Shown: positions 1-8,585, counted from the stretch's first letter. The stretch is DNA of 29,793 nucleotides from AEGEAN-183 sp964002385 (GCA_964002385.1 CAXFFS010000008.1:1-29793); one strand, 5' to 3'. Program-made: numbers and translations. The notes: generated by a model not told the origin, from the letters alone.

Positions 1-497
1 TAAGGAACCGAAAATACACCCCCACCTATTCCGAAAATTCCTGAAAACCAGCCAATACCACTGCCTACTACTACTGGCCCTATGATGCTTGTCCTTGGGT
101 TCTGTTTTGGTGGCGGAAATTCAAATGCCATCTGAATCGAGATAAGAACCAGAAATATAGCCACGAGTATCTGAAGAGTCGAACTTGCGATATAACTGGC
201 AGTTACAGCCCCTAAGGCAGCGCCAACGCAGATGCTGGGAGCTATGACCTTCAGGACATCCCAAATAACTGCGTTTCGTTTATTGTGAGAATAAGTAGAG
301 GCCAAAGAGCTAAAGACAATCACACCCAAAGAAGTACCTAAAACTGTATGAGCTAATGATTCTTCAGGGATTCCTACTAGATTTTTAAAAATGGAGAAAA
401 AAACAGGAATGATAATAATCCCTCCTCCTATCCCAAAGAGTCCCGCTAAAATACCGGAAAAAATTCCCAGTAAAAAAAATAAAAAAAGTTCTAACAC
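1..497 (-). CDS. TauE/SafE family permease, 5' part (truncated by window edge)
   Basis: This is the N-terminal part (about 165 codons) of an inner-membrane permease of the TauE/SafE (DUF81) family; the stop codon lies outside the window. I translated it by hand from the minus strand. The protein is very hydrophobic and contains the family's repeated glycine signature twice, as GLFGIGGGIIIIP near residue 19 and GIFGIGGGVFSVP at the window edge, which reflects the internal duplication of the fold. The family exports or imports small organic sulfonates, sulfite or similar anions, and the substrate cannot be read here. The start is probably GTG at 497, because an in-frame TAA lies upstream and no ATG is available in that frame. 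No clear Shine-Dalgarno sequence precedes it. Family assignment is firm, start uncertain. Confidence 0.85.
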   Translation of the reverse strand, partial: MLELFLFFLLGIFSGILAGLFGIGGGIIIIPVFFSIFKNLVGIPEESLAHTVLGTSLGVIVFSSLASTYSHNKRNAVIWDVLKVIAPSICVGAALGAVTASYIASSTLQILVAIFLVLISIQMAFEFPPPKQNPRTSIIGPVVVGSGIGWFSGIFGIGGGVFSVP

Positions 498-640
498 GAA
501 AGAAACGCCATTATCGCTTATAGCTAAGATAATAAGAACCAGAAAATAACCCCATTAAAATTTATTTAATAAAAAAATGTGTTTAATATTTTTTTTAACA
601 AAGAAAATAAAAGAGCCTCAATTGATTTTCTTGGATCCTT

Positions 641-669
641 AATACTGGTAGTTAATAAAGACTAGTATT
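641..669. other. Inverted repeat in the rppH-tauE spacer
   Basis: The 178-nt AT-rich spacer between the permease start (497) and the rppH stop (676) holds one visible structure: AATACTGGT at 641-649 faces ACTAGTATT at 661-669 across an 11-nt loop. Eight Watson-Crick pairs and one G-T pair form when read on the plus strand. No T-run follows on the minus strand, so it is not a clear intrinsic terminator. It could be an operator or an RNA 3'-end structure for rppH. Nothing else is recognisable in the spacer. Confidence 0.3.
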
Positions 670-675
670 AGGAAA

Positions 676-1167
676 TCATTCCTTAGAAATAAGCTTATTG
701 TATTCAGGTAGAATTTGAACTAAAGCCTCTCTGTATACTTCCTTTTTAAAGGGAACAACAGTGTTAAGGGGATACCAGTAGGTTGACCATAACCACTCAT
801 CAAATTCTATTGGCCTTGATGCCTTGAGGTTGATCTTGCTCTCATCAGCAATCAGTTTTGCTAAGAACCACTTTTGCCTTTGTCCCTTATAAATATTTCT
901 TCTAAAATATTTGGGTCTCTTGTCTTTTGGAACGTCATATTTAAACCAATCCTCTGTTTCAAATATGATCTCAATATCTTCTGGCCCTAACCCTACTTCT
1001 TCTTGAGTTTCTCTAAGGATCGCTTCTCTGGCAGACTCTCCTTGGTCTATGCCGCCCTGAGGAAACTGCCATCCATTATGATCTATTCTTTGACACCACA
1101 AAATCCTATCTGAAGGGCCTACTATAACCGCTACTACACACGGCCTATATTCATCTTGAAATGACAA
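676..1167 (-). CDS. rppH: RNA pyrophosphohydrolase RppH (Nudix)
   Basis: A 163-aa Nudix hydrolase that removes pyrophosphate from the 5' triphosphate end of mRNAs and so triggers RNase E-dependent decay in the cytoplasm. The Nudix box GX5EX7REUXEEXGU is complete at residues 38-60 (G38, E44, R52, E53, E56, E57, G59). The N-terminus (EYRPCVVAVIV) and the FPQGGID segment match the RppH subfamily rather than generic MutT proteins, and the length is normal. The start is a TTG at 1167, chosen because it aligns with the usual RppH N-terminus; no ATG lies nearby and the ribosome binding site is weak. It sits 20 nt downstream of the gcvP stop, so it may be transcribed with the gcv operon. Confidence 0.93.
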   Translation of the reverse strand: MSFQDEYRPCVVAVIVGPSDRILWCQRIDHNGWQFPQGGIDQGESAREAILRETQEEVGLGPEDIEIIFETEDWFKYDVPKDKRPKYFRRNIYKGQRQKWFLAKLIADESKINLKASRPIEFDEWLWSTYWYPLNTVVPFKKEVYREALVQILPEYNKLISKE

Positions 1168-1187
1168 TCTTTAATTTCTAATATTTA

Positions 1188-4043
1188 TTAATATAACTCT
1201 TCCATAGAAGGGCAGCTACAGACTAAGTTTCTGTCTCCATAAACATTGTCGACCCTGCTAACTGGACACCAGTACTTATCAGCTCTTAAACTTTCTACTG
1301 GGTAAGCTGCTTCTGAACGAGAGTAAGAATGGTTCCAATTATCATCTGAAACATGTTCAGCAGAATGAGGAGCATTTTTTAACATATTATCTTCTTTGTC
1401 TAAATCTCCAGTCTCTATTCTCTTGATCTCTTTTCTGATGCCGATCATGGCCTCACAAAATCTATCTAATTCAGCTTTAGATTCACTTTCAGTAGGTTCT
1501 ATCATTAAAGTTCCTGCTACAGGCCATGACATAGTTGGGGCATGGAAACCGTAATCTATGAGCCTTTTTGCAATATCTTCAACACCTATGTCTACACTTT
1601 CTTTTAAATTTCTCAGATCAATTATGCATTCATGGGCCACTAGACCATTTTCTCCCTTATAAAGTACTTCATAATGCCCCTTCAAACGATGAGCTATATA
1701 GTTAGCGTTCAAGATAGCTGATTCAGTAGCTTTCTTTAATCCCGACGCTCCCATCATCTTTATGTACATCCAGCTAATAGGAAGAATACTTGCACTGCCC
1801 CATTCAGTAGCACTTACAGGGCCGACAGAAGATTCTTCCGCGTGATTGCCAGGTAGGAAATCTTTTAAGTGATCTGCTACCCCAATGGGACCAACTCCAG
1901 GGCCACCGCCACCATGTGGAATACAGAAAGTTTTATGCAAGTTTAAATGAGATACGTCTCCCCCAAATTCCCCGGGGTAACACAAGCCCACCATGGCATT
2001 TAGGTTTGCTCCATCAATATAAACTTGACCACCATGTTTGTGAACAATATTACAAACTTCTCTTACATTTGTTTCAAATACTCCATGTGTAGAAGGGTAG
2101 GTGATCATAATTGACGAAAGGTTATCTGAATACTCATTGGCCTTTCTTTCCAGGTCACTCAGATCTATATTTCCTTCTTTATCACAATCAATAGCGACAA
2201 CTTTCATGCCAGCCATTTGTGCCGATGCTGGATTAGTTCCATGTGCAGACATGGGTATTAAACATATATTTCTAGCTTTATCTCCTTTACTCGCATGGAA
2301 AGCAGCTATTGCTAAAAGCCCTGCGTATTCACCTTGAGACCCTGCATTTGGTTGTAGAGAGATTTCTGAATAACCTGTAATCGTTGCCAGTTGTTGTTCC
2401 AACTCTTTCATTAATTTTTTGTAACCCAATACTTGGCTCTCAGGCGCAAAAGGGTGAATGGACGAAAATTCTGGCCAACTGACGGGTAGCATTTCAGATG
2501 TGGCATTTAATTTCATAGTACAAGACCCGAGGGGAATCATGGCTCTATCAAGAGCAATATCTTTTTCGTACAGTTTTTTTATGTATCTCAGCATTTCTGT
2601 TTCAGAGTGATACTTATTAAAAACAGGATGTTGTAGATAATTACTCGTTCGAACAAGATCTTCTGGAATAGAAGTCATCACTGCTTTAGTTTTTTCAGGA
2701 GGCTTAATAGAAAATATTGAAAGAATATTCTTAAAAACTTCATCGTCGACACTTTCGTCTAAGGAAATACCTATAAGGTCCGCGTTGATTTTTCTTAGAT
2801 TAATCCCTTTTTCGGAAGCAGCTTCTAATAAAGAGTCTGTTTCACTACCTGATTCAATCACTAGGGTGTCGAAGAAATACTCAGATTTTAAGCTATAGTT
2901 CTTTGCTTCAAGCAACTGAGCCAATTTGACAGTCTTATCATTAACTTCTTTGGCAATTGCCCTTAAGTTCTCTGGTCCATGATATACCGCATAGAATCCT
3001 GCCATAATTGCCAAAAGAGTTTGTGCCGTGCATATGTTACTTGTGGCCTTTTCTCTCCTTATGTGCTGCTCTCTGGTTTGTAGAGCTAGTCTGTAGGCCA
3101 CCTTTCCCTTTTGATCTACGGAAGCGCCAACCAATCTACCGGGCAGAAATCTCTTAAACTCTTCCTTTACAGACATGAAGGCAGCATGAGGACCGCCGTA
3201 ACCCATTGGAACTCCAAATCTTTGTGACGAACCTATGGCTATATCTGCTTCTAGCTCACCAGGGGGCTTTAGTAAACACAAAGCTAGAAGGTCCGTAGCT
3301 AAAATAACTACGGCGTTTTTTTCTTTTGAATATTTTATTTCTTCGGAAAAAGAATTAATGTTTCCTTCAGAATTTGGGTACTGAAATATAGCTCCAAAAT
3401 AATCTTCCTTCTTACAAGCAGTTGAAGGCCCTACGATTATATTGATATCTAATGGTTTGGCCCTAGTTTGAATAACTTTAATAGTTTGAGGAAAACACAG
3501 CTCGTCCACAAAGAAACTATTTGATTTTGATTTAGAAACTCTTTTAGCCAAAGTCATGGCTTCGGCAGCAGCAGTCGCTTCGTCCAGTAAAGAAGCATTA
3601 GATATATCTAAACCCGTGAGGTCACTGACCATAGTCTGGAAATTTATAAGGGCTTCCAGTCTCCCTTGAGATATTTCTGGTTGATAGGGAGTGTAGGAAG
3701 TGTACCAACCAGGGTTCTCAAATACATTTCTTAAAATTACTGTTGGGGTAAGGGTGTTGTAATAACCCTGACCAATGAAGGAATGATGTAAGGTGTTTTT
3801 TGAAGCTATCAGCTTGAGTTCTTGCAGGGCTTTCTCTTCAGAAATACCTTCCTCTAATTTCAATGGTGAGTTATTAAGAATATCTTTGGGTACAACATCT
3901 GTAATAAAAGCCTCGAAGGTTGAATAACCAAGGTCATTTAGTATCTCGTCTCTTTCATTGTCACGCAGGCCTATATGTCTTGAAGAAAATGATCTTAAGA
4001 CAGAAGAATGAGTTTGAGATGAGTTTTTTTTAGATTCAGACAT
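1188..4043 (-). CDS. gcvP: Glycine dehydrogenase (decarboxylating), P-protein
   Basis: The 951-aa PLP-dependent P-protein of the glycine cleavage system decarboxylates glycine and passes the aminomethyl group to the lipoyl arm of GcvH. It is the single-chain form with both halves fused (N-terminal inactive half, C-terminal catalytic half). The PLP lysine is K704 in the LNLHKTFCIPHGGGGPG segment, close to K706 of E. coli. The glycine-rich loop after it and the RHIGLRDNE N-terminus are typical. It starts with ATG 4 nt after the gcvH stop, so the order is gcvT-gcvH-gcvP as in E. coli. Length is normal and no disruption is seen. The pathway feeds one-carbon units to tetrahydrofolate. Confidence 0.98.
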   Translation of the reverse strand: MSESKKNSSQTHSSVLRSFSSRHIGLRDNERDEILNDLGYSTFEAFITDVVPKDILNNSPLKLEEGISEEKALQELKLIASKNTLHHSFIGQGYYNTLTPTVILRNVFENPGWYTSYTPYQPEISQGRLEALINFQTMVSDLTGLDISNASLLDEATAAAEAMTLAKRVSKSKSNSFFVDELCFPQTIKVIQTRAKPLDINIIVGPSTACKKEDYFGAIFQYPNSEGNINSFSEEIKYSKEKNAVVILATDLLALCLLKPPGELEADIAIGSSQRFGVPMGYGGPHAAFMSVKEEFKRFLPGRLVGASVDQKGKVAYRLALQTREQHIRREKATSNICTAQTLLAIMAGFYAVYHGPENLRAIAKEVNDKTVKLAQLLEAKNYSLKSEYFFDTLVIESGSETDSLLEAASEKGINLRKINADLIGISLDESVDDEVFKNILSIFSIKPPEKTKAVMTSIPEDLVRTSNYLQHPVFNKYHSETEMLRYIKKLYEKDIALDRAMIPLGSCTMKLNATSEMLPVSWPEFSSIHPFAPESQVLGYKKLMKELEQQLATITGYSEISLQPNAGSQGEYAGLLAIAAFHASKGDKARNICLIPMSAHGTNPASAQMAGMKVVAIDCDKEGNIDLSDLERKANEYSDNLSSIMITYPSTHGVFETNVREVCNIVHKHGGQVYIDGANLNAMVGLCYPGEFGGDVSHLNLHKTFCIPHGGGGPGVGPIGVADHLKDFLPGNHAEESSVGPVSATEWGSASILPISWMYIKMMGASGLKKATESAILNANYIAHRLKGHYEVLYKGENGLVAHECIIDLRNLKESVDIGVEDIAKRLIDYGFHAPTMSWPVAGTLMIEPTESESKAELDRFCEAMIGIRKEIKRIETGDLDKEDNMLKNAPHSAEHVSDDNWNHSYSRSEAAYPVESLRADKYWCPVSRVDNVYGDRNLVCSCPSMEELY

Positions 4044-4047
4044 TCAA

Positions 4048-4434
4048 TCAGTCTTGGCAATGCTCGCTGTATTGCTCAGGTAAAAGCAAATTTTCTAACT
4101 CAGAGATATCTGTTGCTTCTATTTTAAAAAACCAACCTTCTTCAAAAGCAGACAAATTTACAGTTTCAGGGGAATCTTCTAAGGAAGAATTCACATCTAT
4201 TACTTTACCGCTTACAGGGGAGTAGACCTCAGAAGCCGCTTTAACAGATTCAACAACAGCAGCCTCATCTCCTTGGTTAACTTCAGAATCTATCTCGGGG
4301 AGTTCAACAAAAACTATATCCCCTAGTTGATCTTGTGCGTAATCGCTAATTCCTACTGTAACTTTTCCATCTTCTTCTACCTTCGCCCATTCATGGCTAG
4401 ATAAAAATTTATAATTTTCGGGTATATCTTTCAT
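4048..4434 (-). CDS. gcvH: Glycine cleavage system H-protein
   Basis: A 128-aa lipoyl carrier protein that shuttles the aminomethyl group between GcvP and GcvT and hands electrons to the L-protein. The lipoylated lysine is K65 in VVESVKAASEVYSP, matching the ESVKA motif and position of the family. The N-terminal HEWAKVE and GISDYAQDQLGDIVFVELP segments are diagnostic. Its ATG overlaps the gcvT TGA by 4 nt (ATGA), which implies translational coupling. Dihydrolipoamide dehydrogenase and lipoylation enzymes are not in the window. Confidence 0.98.
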   Translation of the reverse strand: MKDIPENYKFLSSHEWAKVEEDGKVTVGISDYAQDQLGDIVFVELPEIDSEVNQGDEAAVVESVKAASEVYSPVSGKVIDVNSSLEDSPETVNLSAFEEGWFFKIEATDISELENLLLPEQYSEHCQD

Positions 4435-5531
4435 GAAGCTTCGTCCTTAAAAACTATTTTTCCTTCTTTTACAAACCTAGGTTCACCTATGGAGGCCCTT
4501 ACCGTTTTACCCCTTACTTCTGCTAGGCAATTTTTTAAGCTTGAAGGCGGTATTCTAGCTAAAGCTATAGATTTTTTCAGTGTTGGAGAATAAGTTCCGC
4601 TAGTGACCACGCCTTTTATCATCTTTTGTTCGTCCATAAAAATCTCATGATCCGACCTAACTATGCATCTATCTTCAAACAGAAGGCCTTTTAGAACGTG
4701 ATATTCTCCCGTTTCTTTTTTAAGCTTAAAAGAGTCTTTTCCTATAAAGTCTCTTTCTTTATCCTTTAAAGAAACTGTCCAAGCCATATTGCATTCTAAT
4801 GGAGAAATCTTCTCATCCATTTCAAATCCATAAAGATTCATGCCAGCTTCCAACCTAAGCGTATCTCGTGCACCAAGGCCAATGGGTTTGGCTCCAGATA
4901 CTAAGGCTTTCTCCCACAAAGTTTTTGCTTTCTCATGATCTATCATTACCTCGACACCTTTTTCTCCAGTGTACCCGGTAGTTGTGACTAAAGTTCCTTC
5001 TTCCATTAATCCCTGGAAGGGCATTCTTTTGGTTAATTCATTAGAAGCATCAGGAGAAAAACATTTGGATAGAGTGTCTAAGGCTAGAGGGCCTTGAATG
5101 GCTATCATGGATAAATCAGTACGCTCTGAAAGAGAAATATCCATATTGCCTAACTGAGATTCCATCCAACTTATATCTGATTCTCTGGTCGCGCAGTTGA
5201 CCACTAGCCTATACCCCGATTCAAGCTTGTAAGCTATCAAATCGTCAAGAATACCCCCTGTTTCGTTTAATAAAGCTGAATACATGCCGTCAAAGTCTCG
5301 CTCTAGAGCATTAATATCGTTGGCTAAAAGCTTTCTCAGGAATTTTTTTGCATCCTTACCCTTAACATCAAGAATAGTCATGTGAGAGACATCGAAAATA
5401 CCACAAGAGTTTCTAACAAATTCATGTTCCTTGAGTTGAGAACCATAATGTATGGGCATATCCCAGCCATGGAAGTCGACCATCTTTGCAGAAGACTTCA
5501 AGTGTAGTTCGTGTAATGCAGTTTTTTTCAA
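4431..5531 (-). CDS. gcvT: Glycine cleavage system aminomethyltransferase, T-protein
   Basis: A 366-aa aminomethyltransferase that releases ammonia from the aminomethyl-lipoyl arm of GcvH and makes 5,10-methylene-tetrahydrofolate. The N-terminus MVDFHGWDMPIHYGSQ, the CGIFDVSHM motif and the TGYTGEKGVE segment are characteristic folate-binding GcvT motifs, and the length is normal. It begins with TTG at 5531; alignment with known GcvT N-termini supports this start and the next internal ATG would delete conserved sequence. It is first in the gcvTHP operon and faces the aminotransferase gene across a 175-220 nt control region. I saw no glycine riboswitch consensus upstream. Confidence 0.97.
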   Translation of the reverse strand: MKKTALHELHLKSSAKMVDFHGWDMPIHYGSQLKEHEFVRNSCGIFDVSHMTILDVKGKDAKKFLRKLLANDINALERDFDGMYSALLNETGGILDDLIAYKLESGYRLVVNCATRESDISWMESQLGNMDISLSERTDLSMIAIQGPLALDTLSKCFSPDASNELTKRMPFQGLMEEGTLVTTTGYTGEKGVEVMIDHEKAKTLWEKALVSGAKPIGLGARDTLRLEAGMNLYGFEMDEKISPLECNMAWTVSLKDKERDFIGKDSFKLKKETGEYHVLKGLLFEDRCIVRSDHEIFMDEQKMIKGVVTSGTYSPTLKKSIALARIPPSSLKNCLAEVRGKTVRASIGEPRFVKEGKIVFKDEAS

Positions 5532-5583
5532 GGCTAATATTTAGATTTCCGTATTTTACTTCTTATTCCATTTTTTGTTATCT

Positions 5584-5608
5584 GTTATCCACTCTTATTG
5601 TGGATAAC
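5584..5608. promoter_or_regulatory. Inverted pair of DnaA-box-like sequences upstream of gcvT
   Basis: GTTATCCAC (5584-5592) and GTGGATAAC (5600-5608) form a perfect 9-bp inverted repeat with a 7-nt spacer. The right arm, read on the minus strand, gives TTATCCACA, a perfect DnaA box. The left arm on the plus strand gives TTATCCACT, one base off. It lies 53-77 nt upstream of gcvT and 144 nt upstream of the aminotransferase start. DnaA-dependent regulation is an inference; any symmetric dimeric regulator could also use it. Confidence 0.5.
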
Positions 5609-5655
5609 TCTGTGTAGTTTTTTACAAGAACCTTTAGCAACGTCTCTTTTTGGAA

Positions 5656-5674
5656 CTGGTTAATAATTAACCAG
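5656..5674. promoter_or_regulatory. 19-bp perfect palindrome in the gcvT/aminotransferase control region
   Basis: CTGGTTAATAATTAACCAG is a 9-bp inverted repeat around one central A. It is centred about 134 nt upstream of gcvT (5531) and about 87 nt upstream of the preferred aminotransferase start (5752). The symmetry and length fit an operator for a homodimeric repressor or activator. I do not recognise the motif. GcvA/GcvR sites of E. coli do not look like this. Confidence 0.5.
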
Positions 5675-5751
5675 ATACTCACAAAGCTGTATAGAAATGT
5701 TTCGTAATGATATTATTTATTGAAGGTAAAAATATTTACCAAATCCAAAAG

Positions 5752-6978
5752 ATGAATCAAAATTTAAGTGTTCAAGAGGCTGAAGAGCATTATCAAGAAC
5801 TAAAATCAAAAGGCTTTCAATTAGATTTAACTAGAGGCAAGCCATCAAGTGAACAATTGAACCTTTCTGCTGAATTAGAGAATGTTTTGGCAGGCGACTT
5901 TGATCAGGATGGAATTGATATAAGGAATTATGGAGGATTACTAGGCCTTGAAGGGATGAGGCAATTAGGTTCAGAGATTTTAGGTTGTAAAAAGGAAATG
6001 GTCATTGCTGGAGGTAATAGTAGTCTTACTTTAATGGCCCAATATGTTTCAAGTTTATTTTTTCAAGGAAATGGTGAGGGACCCTGGTCAATGAACGAAA
6101 GAAATTCTTTTCTTTGCCCAGTTCCTGGATTTGACAGACATTTCACTCTATGTGATGAGTTTTCACTCAACATGATTCCAGTTCCGCTTACAGGGAAAGG
6201 GCCAGATATAGAAAAAACAAAATCCATCGTTGAAAGTGACTCTTCTATCAAAGGTATATGGTGTGTCCCTAAACATTCAAATCCTACAGGCGAGACTTAT
6301 AACGAAGAGTCTATAAATGGGTTGTTAGAAATTGCTGGTTCTAGAGAAGGGTTCAAAATATTTTGGGACAATGCTTATGCAGTTCATGATTTTGCTGAAT
6401 CTGAGCCGCTTCCAAATATTTTCTCTTCAGCCAAAGAAAAAAATCTACAAGATTCAATAATAGCCTTTGCCTCCACATCAAAAATCACTTTTGCAGGATC
6501 AGGTGTAGGCTTTATAGCGATGAGTAAGAATAATTTAGAAAAGTTTATTAAACATTACTCTTCTATGGTTATAGGGCCAGATAAAGTAAATCAAGCTAGA
6601 CATATCAAGTTCTTTAAAGACTTTAAAGGTCTTAAAAGTCACATGAATAAACATGCTGAGATAGTAGGTCCTAAATTTGAATTAGTTCAAGAATGGCTTT
6701 CAAAACAAAATTATGGCTCCTGGACTAAGCCAACCGGGGGATATTTTGTCACTTTTAAAGCTGAATCAGGTCTTGCAAGAGAAATAGTGAATTTAGCTAA
6801 TAAAGCTGGATTAAAACTAACTCCAGCAGGAGCAACATTTCCTTACGGAGTAGATCCTAATGATGAAATTATTAGGCTAGCCCCCACTGCTTGTACTAAT
6901 CAAGAGCTGGAGGAAGCAATGAAGATATTTAATGCTTGTGTGGCTTTGGCTACTCTAAAGAAAAGGGTTAATTCTTAG
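5752..6978 (+). CDS. Type Ic aspartate aminotransferase-like PLP enzyme
   Basis: A 408-aa fold-type I PLP aminotransferase. The N-terminus (DLTRGKPSSEQL) and overall pattern place it in the family first annotated as MocR-like aminotransferase and later linked to the Corynebacterium type Ic aspartate aminotransferase (PF12897). The internal-aldimine lysine is K244 in STSKITFAGSG. The cofactor-binding segments HSNPTGETY and FWDNAYAVHDF are present. ATG at 5752 (MNQNLSVQEA) is preferred; an in-frame ATG at 5707 would add 15 residues that look unrelated, and neither has a strong ribosome binding site. Likely role: aspartate/2-oxoglutarate transamination in amino acid metabolism. Its 3' end overlaps the hspQ 3' end by 11 nt (convergent). 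Confidence 0.85.
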   Translation: MNQNLSVQEAEEHYQELKSKGFQLDLTRGKPSSEQLNLSAELENVLAGDFDQDGIDIRNYGGLLGLEGMRQLGSEILGCKKEMVIAGGNSSLTLMAQYVSSLFFQGNGEGPWSMNERNSFLCPVPGFDRHFTLCDEFSLNMIPVPLTGKGPDIEKTKSIVESDSSIKGIWCVPKHSNPTGETYNEESINGLLEIAGSREGFKIFWDNAYAVHDFAESEPLPNIFSSAKEKNLQDSIIAFASTSKITFAGSGVGFIAMSKNNLEKFIKHYSSMVIGPDKVNQARHIKFFKDFKGLKSHMNKHAEIVGPKFELVQEWLSKQNYGSWTKPTGGYFVTFKAESGLAREIVNLANKAGLKLTPAGATFPYGVDPNDEIIRLAPTACTNQELEEAMKIFNACVALATLKKRVNS

Positions 6979-7300
6979 TTGCGTCCAGAATATTGTATGA
7001 TTCTCCATTAAACTCACCGAAGAAAACGGGTACATCGGGGTGTTCAATAGGAGTTTGACTATCGTCTATTAGTAAATTTTGTTGAGACACATAGGCGGAA
7101 TAGAAAACCTGATCATTCTCAGCAAAAACATGATAAAAAGGCTGTTCTTTCTTGGGTCTAATTTCAGCAGGTATTGATTCATACCACTCTTCAGTATTAT
7201 TGAATTCTGGATCTACATCGTAGATCACGCCTCTGAAATCCAGGTATTTGTGCTTAACAACTTGTCCTAAGGAGTATTCAGTTTCAACTATTTCTTTCAT
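6968..7300 (-). CDS. hspQ: Heat shock protein HspQ (YccV-like, hemimethylated-DNA-binding domain)
   Basis: A 110-aa protein of the YccV/HspQ family. The diagnostic order is visible: GQVVKHKYLDFRGVIYDVDPEF near residues 12-33, a QPFYHVFAEN motif at about 54-63, and SAYVSQQNLL thereafter. In E. coli HspQ binds hemimethylated DNA, lowers dnaA expression and acts as a specificity factor for the Lon protease. Its ATG overlaps the upstream flavoprotein stop by 4 nt (ATGA), so the two are coupled. Size is normal and the family call is firm. Which of the reported roles holds here cannot be told. Confidence 0.93.
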   Translation of the reverse strand: MKEIVETEYSLGQVVKHKYLDFRGVIYDVDPEFNNTEEWYESIPAEIRPKKEQPFYHVFAENDQVFYSAYVSQQNLLIDDSQTPIEHPDVPVFFGEFNGESYNILDATKN

Positions 7301-8511
7301 TTGAGTAGGCCTTTAAGGTCAACTGATTGGTCGCAAAGCACATCTGAACTTATTTTTAACTTATTTGCAACCAGCTTTTTTGAAATTAAAAAATCTTTCG
7401 GATTATTGACAGAATCAACAGCGATAAGTTCTCCTTTTTTGAGGTAAAAGAGCAAAAATGTTCCTGTTTCCACAGACCCTCTAGTAACTATTTCATCATG
7501 ATCTCCGGACAGGCCAACTATTTGAAGCTTGTCATCGTATTGATCAGACCAGAACCAAGGTACTTGATCATATTTTTCAGGTTTACCCATCAATGACAGT
7601 GCAACTGTCTTAGCTTGCTCTAAAGCATTGTGTACAGATTCCAGTCTGATATTTTTTTTCATATAAAAGCTGGGGTGATTAGTGCAATCCCCACAAGCAA
7701 ATATAGAGGGGTCTTCTGTTCTTCCATATTCATCAACCAGGATTCCGTTGTTGCATTTGAGTCCTGCAGACTCAGCTATCTCTTGATTAGGTAATATACC
7801 CACTCCCACGACTACCCCGTCTGCTTCTACGGTCTTATTGTTGTTACAAATGACCTTTTCGACACCACTTTTTCCTTCAAACCTTTCCAAAGCTGATTCC
7901 AAAAAGATTTCAACACCATGAGCGCGGTGCAAATTATCAAAATATTCTGAAATAACTGGATCTACTGTCCTGTTCATTACCCGATCAGCCATTTCCACTA
8001 CTGTTACCTTCAATCCTTTTTTCACAGCAGCAGCAGCAACTTCTAGACCTATATATCCCGCACCAATAATTACTAACTTTTTTCCGCTCTTAAAGTACTT
8101 CTTAAGATCATTGGAGTCGTCAATTGTCCTTAAGTAATTGATATTCTTTAAATGTGAGCCTTCAACATCTAATTCTCTTACTCTACTCCCCGTTGCAATG
8201 ACCAGATTTTTATATTCAATATTGTCTCCGCTAGATAAATTAACGGTTTTGCTTTCCCGGTCTAATGAAATGGCTTTCATTGAATGTTTTATAACAACAT
8301 TATTTTGATCAAAGAAATCTTGAGATTTCATGTAAACCCTATCTAGGCTGACTTCACCTGCTAAATATTCTTTGGATAGAGGTGGGCGCTGGTAAGGTAA
8401 ATGGTGCTCTTCCGAAATTATTGTAATAGGAGCTTTAAAATCATTTCTTCTCAGAGTTAATACGCATTGAGCAGCTGATTGGCCCCCTCCCACAATAACT
8501 AGGTCTTTCAT
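7297..8511 (-). CDS. FAD-dependent ferredoxin/rubredoxin reductase-type flavoprotein
   Basis: A 404-aa NAD(P)H:FAD oxidoreductase of the putidaredoxin/rhodocoxin reductase type. The FAD-binding dinucleotide fold is at the N-terminus (VIVGGGQSA, residues 5-13), followed by the family motif RPPLSKEYL (about 42-50). The NAD-binding GAGYIG lies at about 150-155, the second FAD contact is in FACGDCTN, and a C-terminal reductase domain begins near residue 320 with SDQYDDKLQIVG. Such enzymes pass electrons from NADH to a ferredoxin or rubredoxin. The rubredoxin at 26257 could be its partner, but it is 18 kb away. It overlaps hspQ by 4 nt and faces an ABM gene across a short divergent promoter. Confidence 0.9.
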   Translation of the reverse strand: MKDLVIVGGGQSAAQCVLTLRRNDFKAPITIISEEHHLPYQRPPLSKEYLAGEVSLDRVYMKSQDFFDQNNVVIKHSMKAISLDRESKTVNLSSGDNIEYKNLVIATGSRVRELDVEGSHLKNINYLRTIDDSNDLKKYFKSGKKLVIIGAGYIGLEVAAAAVKKGLKVTVVEMADRVMNRTVDPVISEYFDNLHRAHGVEIFLESALERFEGKSGVEKVICNNNKTVEADGVVVGVGILPNQEIAESAGLKCNNGILVDEYGRTEDPSIFACGDCTNHPSFYMKKNIRLESVHNALEQAKTVALSLMGKPEKYDQVPWFWSDQYDDKLQIVGLSGDHDEIVTRGSVETGTFLLFYLKKGELIAVDSVNNPKDFLISKKLVANKLKISSDVLCDQSVDLKGLLK

Positions 8512-8574
8512 TATTAGAAAAGTACTCGATTATTCCTTTAAATAGAAATAAAGTTTACATTTAATTTCTAATAA
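8511..8574. promoter_or_regulatory. Divergent promoter region flanked by a 10-bp inverted repeat
   Basis: The 74-nt gap between the flavoprotein and the ABM gene is bordered by TTATTAGAAA (8511-8520) and its exact reverse complement TTTCTAATAA (8565-8574). The left arm touches the flavoprotein start codon and the right arm lies just before the AGTGAGG ribosome binding site of the ABM gene. The symmetric placement suggests a shared regulator of both genes, though AT-rich 10-mers can arise by chance. Confidence 0.35.
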
Positions 8575-8585
8575 GTGAGGACTAA

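Noticed and set aside
2101..2337. A plus-strand gene opposite gcvP
   Set aside because: It is an open frame antisense to the conserved catalytic part of gcvP, with no family features and no ribosome binding site. Similar frames opposite gcvP, fadB-like, ntrC and hppA genes were dismissed for the same reason.
5584..5608. A replication origin
   Set aside because: Only two DnaA-box-like sequences are present, with no wider box cluster, clear unwinding element or origin-associated genes (dnaA, dnaN, mnmG, parAB).
5532..5706. A glycine riboswitch upstream of gcvT
   Set aside because: I found none of the conserved glycine aptamer core sequences. The space is taken by symmetric DNA repeats instead.
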